A stretch of 64,000 nt of DNA from Larix kaempferi (Eukaryota > Streptophyta > Pinopsida > Pinales > Pinaceae): positions 434,001 to 498,000 of the forward strand of contig BSBM01000191.1 in NCBI GenBank assembly GCA_027924585.1. The letters run 5' to 3'. Made by a program: the position numbers and the translations under genes. The notes under the pieces were generated by a model that saw nothing but the letters and a program-made list of their open reading frames with translations, did no database searches and was not told the DNA's origin. This document shows, one piece after another, positions 60,081-64,000 of the stretch; position 1 is the first letter of the stretch, and every line of letters begins with the position of its first letter.

Positions 60081-61290
60081 CATACTAGAATGTCTTATTT
60101 ACTTCTTAGCCTAATAGTGCTCAACTAGAGTCTATGAATAAAATATTTCCACTTTTCATCTTCGTATATAAAACATATTGGCACTTTTCCATCAATTTAT
60201 TTCACGATGCAATTAATAAAGGGTTTGCATTATATGACAATGAAGAAATCATTTCATATGAAGAGATTTAAATAAGAATTTGGCGATCTATGTTCAAACA
60301 TAACAAATACAAGGGTCTAAACCTATCCTAAATTTTCCCCATTTCATATTATCCATGCAAACTAATTCCCCAATAACACCTATCCTTAAATTTTCCCCAT
60401 TTCATATTATTCATGCAAACTAATTCCCCAATAGTAGAAAAGACAAGGCAAGTGCGTTCCACATGATGGACACTTTGGAAACAAACTTCATAGGTAACCT
60501 AAATCAATCTTCACTTGAAATGGGATCTACATAAAATTGAGATATTACCTCATGCCATAGCCCTCGATAATTTATGACTCTCCAAAAGCTCATAGCTATG
60601 AGGGATTTTCCAAACAAGTGTACATTGTTTAGTTCCCACCCACCTAATTTTGTTTTTACCATGTTCCACTTAATCAAATAAATTCCATATTTTTATTTGT
60701 TACATATGGATGGAAACATAAGTCATTACTTCCTAATTTTTTCCAACACACCAACTAGATGTAGGCCATTGTGTGAGAGTATTTATGAATAGTTCCAAGA
60801 GTTGATTTTACCAATGTCAATCTACCTCCTAAAGAGAACCACAATTACACCATATTTTTATTTTTATTTTCTATTTTTTCATAAAGCCAAATATAATCTC
60901 TAAACTCATAATCATAGGGCTTGATAATGAACCCTAAACATTTAAGGTTGTTGTTAAAATAAATAATCTTATAAGGCAAGGATACTTTCAACATTGTCTC
61001 CTTCCCACATAGATTCTATTAGAAGGGAATTAATTACTTTTGTGAATTAATTTCCATACATGTACCTTTGCAATATAGGCCTAATATCTCCTTGTATTTC
61101 CTAGCTTCCCTAGGAGAACCATTCCCAAACAATAAAATATCATCCAAAAACATATTAAAAAGTGCATGCCCATCTTAATGCCCCTCAAAGCTCCATTCCT
61201 CTTTGAAATCACCCTCCTAAGTTCCTTGTGCTACTATAAGTAACAAGAGTGGAGATAAAAGGGCATCCACGCATGAGGCTTCTATATGGA
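60081..61290 (-). mobile_element. LINE reverse transcriptase remnant
   Basis: On the minus strand about 61150-61020 reads FLDDILLFGNGSPREARKYK followed by EILGLYCKGTCMEINSQK, the catalytic F-x-D-D and following block of plant L1 LINE RT. About 60830-60740 reads GGRLTLVKSTLGTIHK. The 5' end is truncated near 61290. Its 3' continuation is at 52191-51361, beyond element F. Frameshifts and stops throughout. Confidence 0.75.
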
Positions 61291-62120
61291 GCAAGTGTGG
61301 TAATTCCATGAATATGGGTAACTCTTTTTGGCCAAATATGGTGATGAAAAATGGAAATTTTACCCATGTATTAAATTGAAGCCCTCGAAACTCATATTTT
61401 CCATATGAATTTCGACATGTGGTTAAAAAACGAAATGTAGAGACTTATGTTGGCTTTCCAATGATTTTTTTTTTTTTTAAATACCAATGTCATTTATTAT
61501 GCCAAATTTTCATTTAATGAAACATGTGTCCAAAAATTTGAAGATAAATTAACAAGTGGCTTGTGTGTGTGCAAAATAATTTAACGTTAAATTAATAATT
61601 TAAAAAAATGAAATATGTGAATAGGATACAGACAGAATGCACTAGTGCGTACATATTTTCCTTTAATTTTTCACAAAAAATTATATTTATTATTATTTTT
61701 TGAAACTGGCCAGTGAATATTTCAGCCGCACTTCGCACACATGTGCGTGCACGCGCCAAATCTTGTTTACATAAATTGCAAAACTAAAAATACCCTTTTG
61801 AAGAGGACGCATTGATGTAACGCTTGTATACTTTTTCAAGTTTTTTGGATGTGTATTTTGAATGTTGTTGATTTATTTTTGAGATCATTCGAAGTTGTCG
61901 ACAGGGTTTTTCAGGGTAAGTTTTAGCAAAAAATTAAAAAATAATGACATACAAAGATAAAAATTCGTAAATTATATGTCCATGGATAGAGGATTCGTTG
62001 ATGATTCCAATGGTATCAATTCCTCCCATTAATTTGCATTTAATGACATATTTTAAGCCCTTGAAAGGCACACAAAATTTTCTTTCTGTAGAGAAAAGGT
62101 CTATGGGCCTGTTTGTAAGG
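61291..62120. other. Intergenic, no gene seen
   Basis: AT-rich DNA with a T-run near 61467-61478 and no recognisable ORF. Confidence 0.5.
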
Positions 62121-62262
62121 CCCTCGATCAAGGTATTAGCTCGATTGAGGTTTTTAAAATACCTCGATTGAGGGCTTGAATAGACCTTGATCGAGGGTTT
62201 TACATAAACCTCGATCGAGGTCTCTTCAAGCCCTTGACCAAGGTTATTTCCTTGATCGAGGT
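62121..62262. repeat. Cluster of seven 12-bp palindromes (CCTCGATCGAGG family)
   Basis: Copies read CCTCGATCAAGG, GCTCGATTGAGG, CCTCGATTGAGG, CCTTGATCGAGG, CCTCGATCGAGG, CCTTGACCAAGG and CCTTGATCGAGG, separated by 5-20 bp. The cluster ends seven bases before the segmental duplication begins. Confidence 0.75.
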
Positions 62263-62268
62263 TATTAA

Positions 62269-64000
62269 AGTTGCAAGATGACTTATCTAAGTTTCATTAT
62301 CATCTTTTAAAAAACATTAACTTGTAATATAATATGCACGAAGGAGTGAACATATCATTGATGAATCTTCCGATGTTTCCATTCGTGAGAGATGGAGTTT
62401 TAAAGGGTGCATTGGCTCTACATGGTGGATATTATAATTTTGTAGATGGGAGCTTCAATAGATGGTCCTTCGCTTGTTCCATCACACAACCAGAGCCCCT
62501 AGAATGAGCTTGTGCCAGAGCTCTATTTAGGTAGTTATTTATATTGACATTAATGAGGTTGAGTTTGTGTTTTGCTTACCTTACTTCCTAGTGGTGTAAG
62601 CTCTTCCTATAATTTATTTTGGGGAACGACCTTTCAAAACTCTTTTTTTAATAAATGTTATTTGGATTTTATTATGCTTATTCTTGTCTCTATTTTTAAT
62701 TTCATTTCACTTTAGAAGATATGTCCCGTGACTATGTACTTTGCTTCGTCATTTCTTATCATCATAACGACTGTATCAATTTATATTTTCGTGTGTTGGT
62801 TATTTGCTTGTGGGTTAGTTGGGCAAGATAGTTTGGTTGCACACGACATCTTAAGTTGTTTAAGTTGTTATTTTGCAAGAGATTGTCAAATATACAAGTT
62901 GTAAGTTTTATTTTTAATTACACTATTGAAATCGTATTTCGTGTGGATAATAAATTGATATTAATATTTTATACTTTATATTTATTTATTTTTAATTTGT
63001 GAAATAACTTAGGGAGATATATTATTTCTTGTTATTAATTATTTAATTTATATTTAGAAATAAAGAGAACTTTATTTTTATGTGTAGACAGAAGAAAACA
63101 GTAACCAGTGGAGAACTTTGGAGTTATTATTACTAATTATTTAGTTTACATTTAGAAATGAATAAAAGTTTATTTTTTCTTATAGATAAAGAAAAAAAAG
63201 GTAACAAGAGAAAGAGAGAGCTTATTGACTTTTTAGGTGTAATATTCTTATTTAAATGATGATTTGTGTTGGTACTATGCCAAATATGATATTGGCATTA
63301 GTTTTATATATAAAATGTAAATGTGATGAATTGTGTTGGTATTATGCCAAACATGATATTGGGATTAGTTTTATATATAGAATATGATATCCTTAAAAGA
63401 AAAAAGAAAAAAAGAATTAGTTGTATGGTCATGAGGGCCTACATAGTTGAAGATTGTAAAAGTGATGCATTGATTGTGTAATCCAATAAGAAAACATAGG
63501 ATGTACGTAATTAGACAAAAGAAGACAACATAAGAAAATGAAGGCAAAAGAAGGAAGAAGACAAATTCATTAAAACAAATACATTGACATTAAGAGAAAC
63601 TTGGGGTCGCATGGACTTATGATTTTTTAAACTAAAAAAACCTTAATTTCAAATGATAGGATTAAAAATGATGATGTTCCCCATAAGTTGAAAAAAGAAA
63701 AAAAACATATTTAGATGGTTCATAGCCAAGTGTCACCTTTTAATTCAATAATAGCTAATCATGGTTAAACCCTTCCATGGTTCATTAAGAGGTTCATGGT
63801 TAAACATCTTATGTAAATTTTGCAATACATTTTCCCATTCATTTAGTTAAGAATATGTGTTTCATCCTAGGAAGTCATAGGTTCAAATCTGGAAGGGAGT
63901 AGGGTATGTACACCTCCATATACTTCATGAGTCAAATAATTGTGAAAAGGGGTGCCCGTGTCCCACAAACAAGGGAGCCTCATACACCAAAATTGGTTTG
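62269..64000 (+). repeat. Segmental duplication, copy 2
   Basis: Matches 49462 to about 51190, starting at the same intronic point and running to the end of the window. It contains the carbonic anhydrase exon 8 pseudo-exon and the same downstream DNA, with scattered substitutions and small indels. Confidence 0.88.
62340..62507 (+). pseudogene. Carbonic anhydrase last-exon fragment
   Basis: A 168-nt copy of exon 8, same length and with an open frame to the TGA, encoding [20 protein letters not shown] and neighbours. The splice acceptor ATGCAG has become ATGCAC and no upstream exons precede it, so it cannot be part of a functional enzyme gene as it stands. Confidence 0.88.

Overview
The window is eukaryotic nuclear DNA from a vascular plant. 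The one clear host gene is a spliced plant-type beta-carbonic anhydrase, and almost everything else is plant LTR retrotransposon. The large, old, nested elements with long LTRs would suit a gymnosperm, but that is an inference. I see no prokaryotic features, tRNA or rRNA genes.

Positions 1-43,196 are a deep retrotransposon nest that can be ordered from TSDs, PBS and PPT sites and interrupted reading frames. The oldest layer is B, a degenerate Ty3/gypsy pol on the + strand (about 11,350-15,650). Element A, a minus-strand chromovirus with 2.7-kb LTRs (1-11,349, left LTR cut by the window edge), sits in B's reverse transcriptase. A 2.1-kb solo LTR (12,707-14,809, TSD AATAA) sits in B's integrase. 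Element C (16,404-43,191, TSD ACCAT) is a 3-kb gag-only copia-type element on the minus strand. It was split by D (17,376-41,198, TSD CTGGA), a very large Tat/Ogre-like minus-strand element. D has gag-pro-pol, an extra RNase H downstream of integrase, and an antisense, apparently spliced plant-mobile-domain gene. D's RNase H was in turn split by E (24,169-33,473), a 9.3-kb non-autonomous element with identical-length 1,386-bp LTRs and no protein domains, but with arrays of short hairpins and GC-rich repeats.

Positions 43,197-47,480 are AT-rich, with a 430-440-bp tandem repeat that carries a small inverted-repeat insertion. The carbonic anhydrase gene follows (coding exons 48,074-49,700, + strand, 270 aa). 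Its last exon and about 1.6 kb of downstream DNA recur at 62,269-64,000, where the splice acceptor is destroyed. Between the two copies lies a minus-strand LINE remnant (51,361-52,191 and 60,081-61,290). It is split by copia-like element F (52,192-60,080, TSD CATAC, 603-bp LTRs), which contains five successive families of tandem repeat just before its 3' LTR.

The most unusual observations are: D's gag-pro-RT frame stays continuous for about 5.1 kb and is broken by ten stops, nine of them TAG; the antisense intron-bearing cargo gene; the position of the extra RNase H; the hairpin array in E; and the tandem arrays between two PPT-like sites in F. All boundaries and counts were read by eye.
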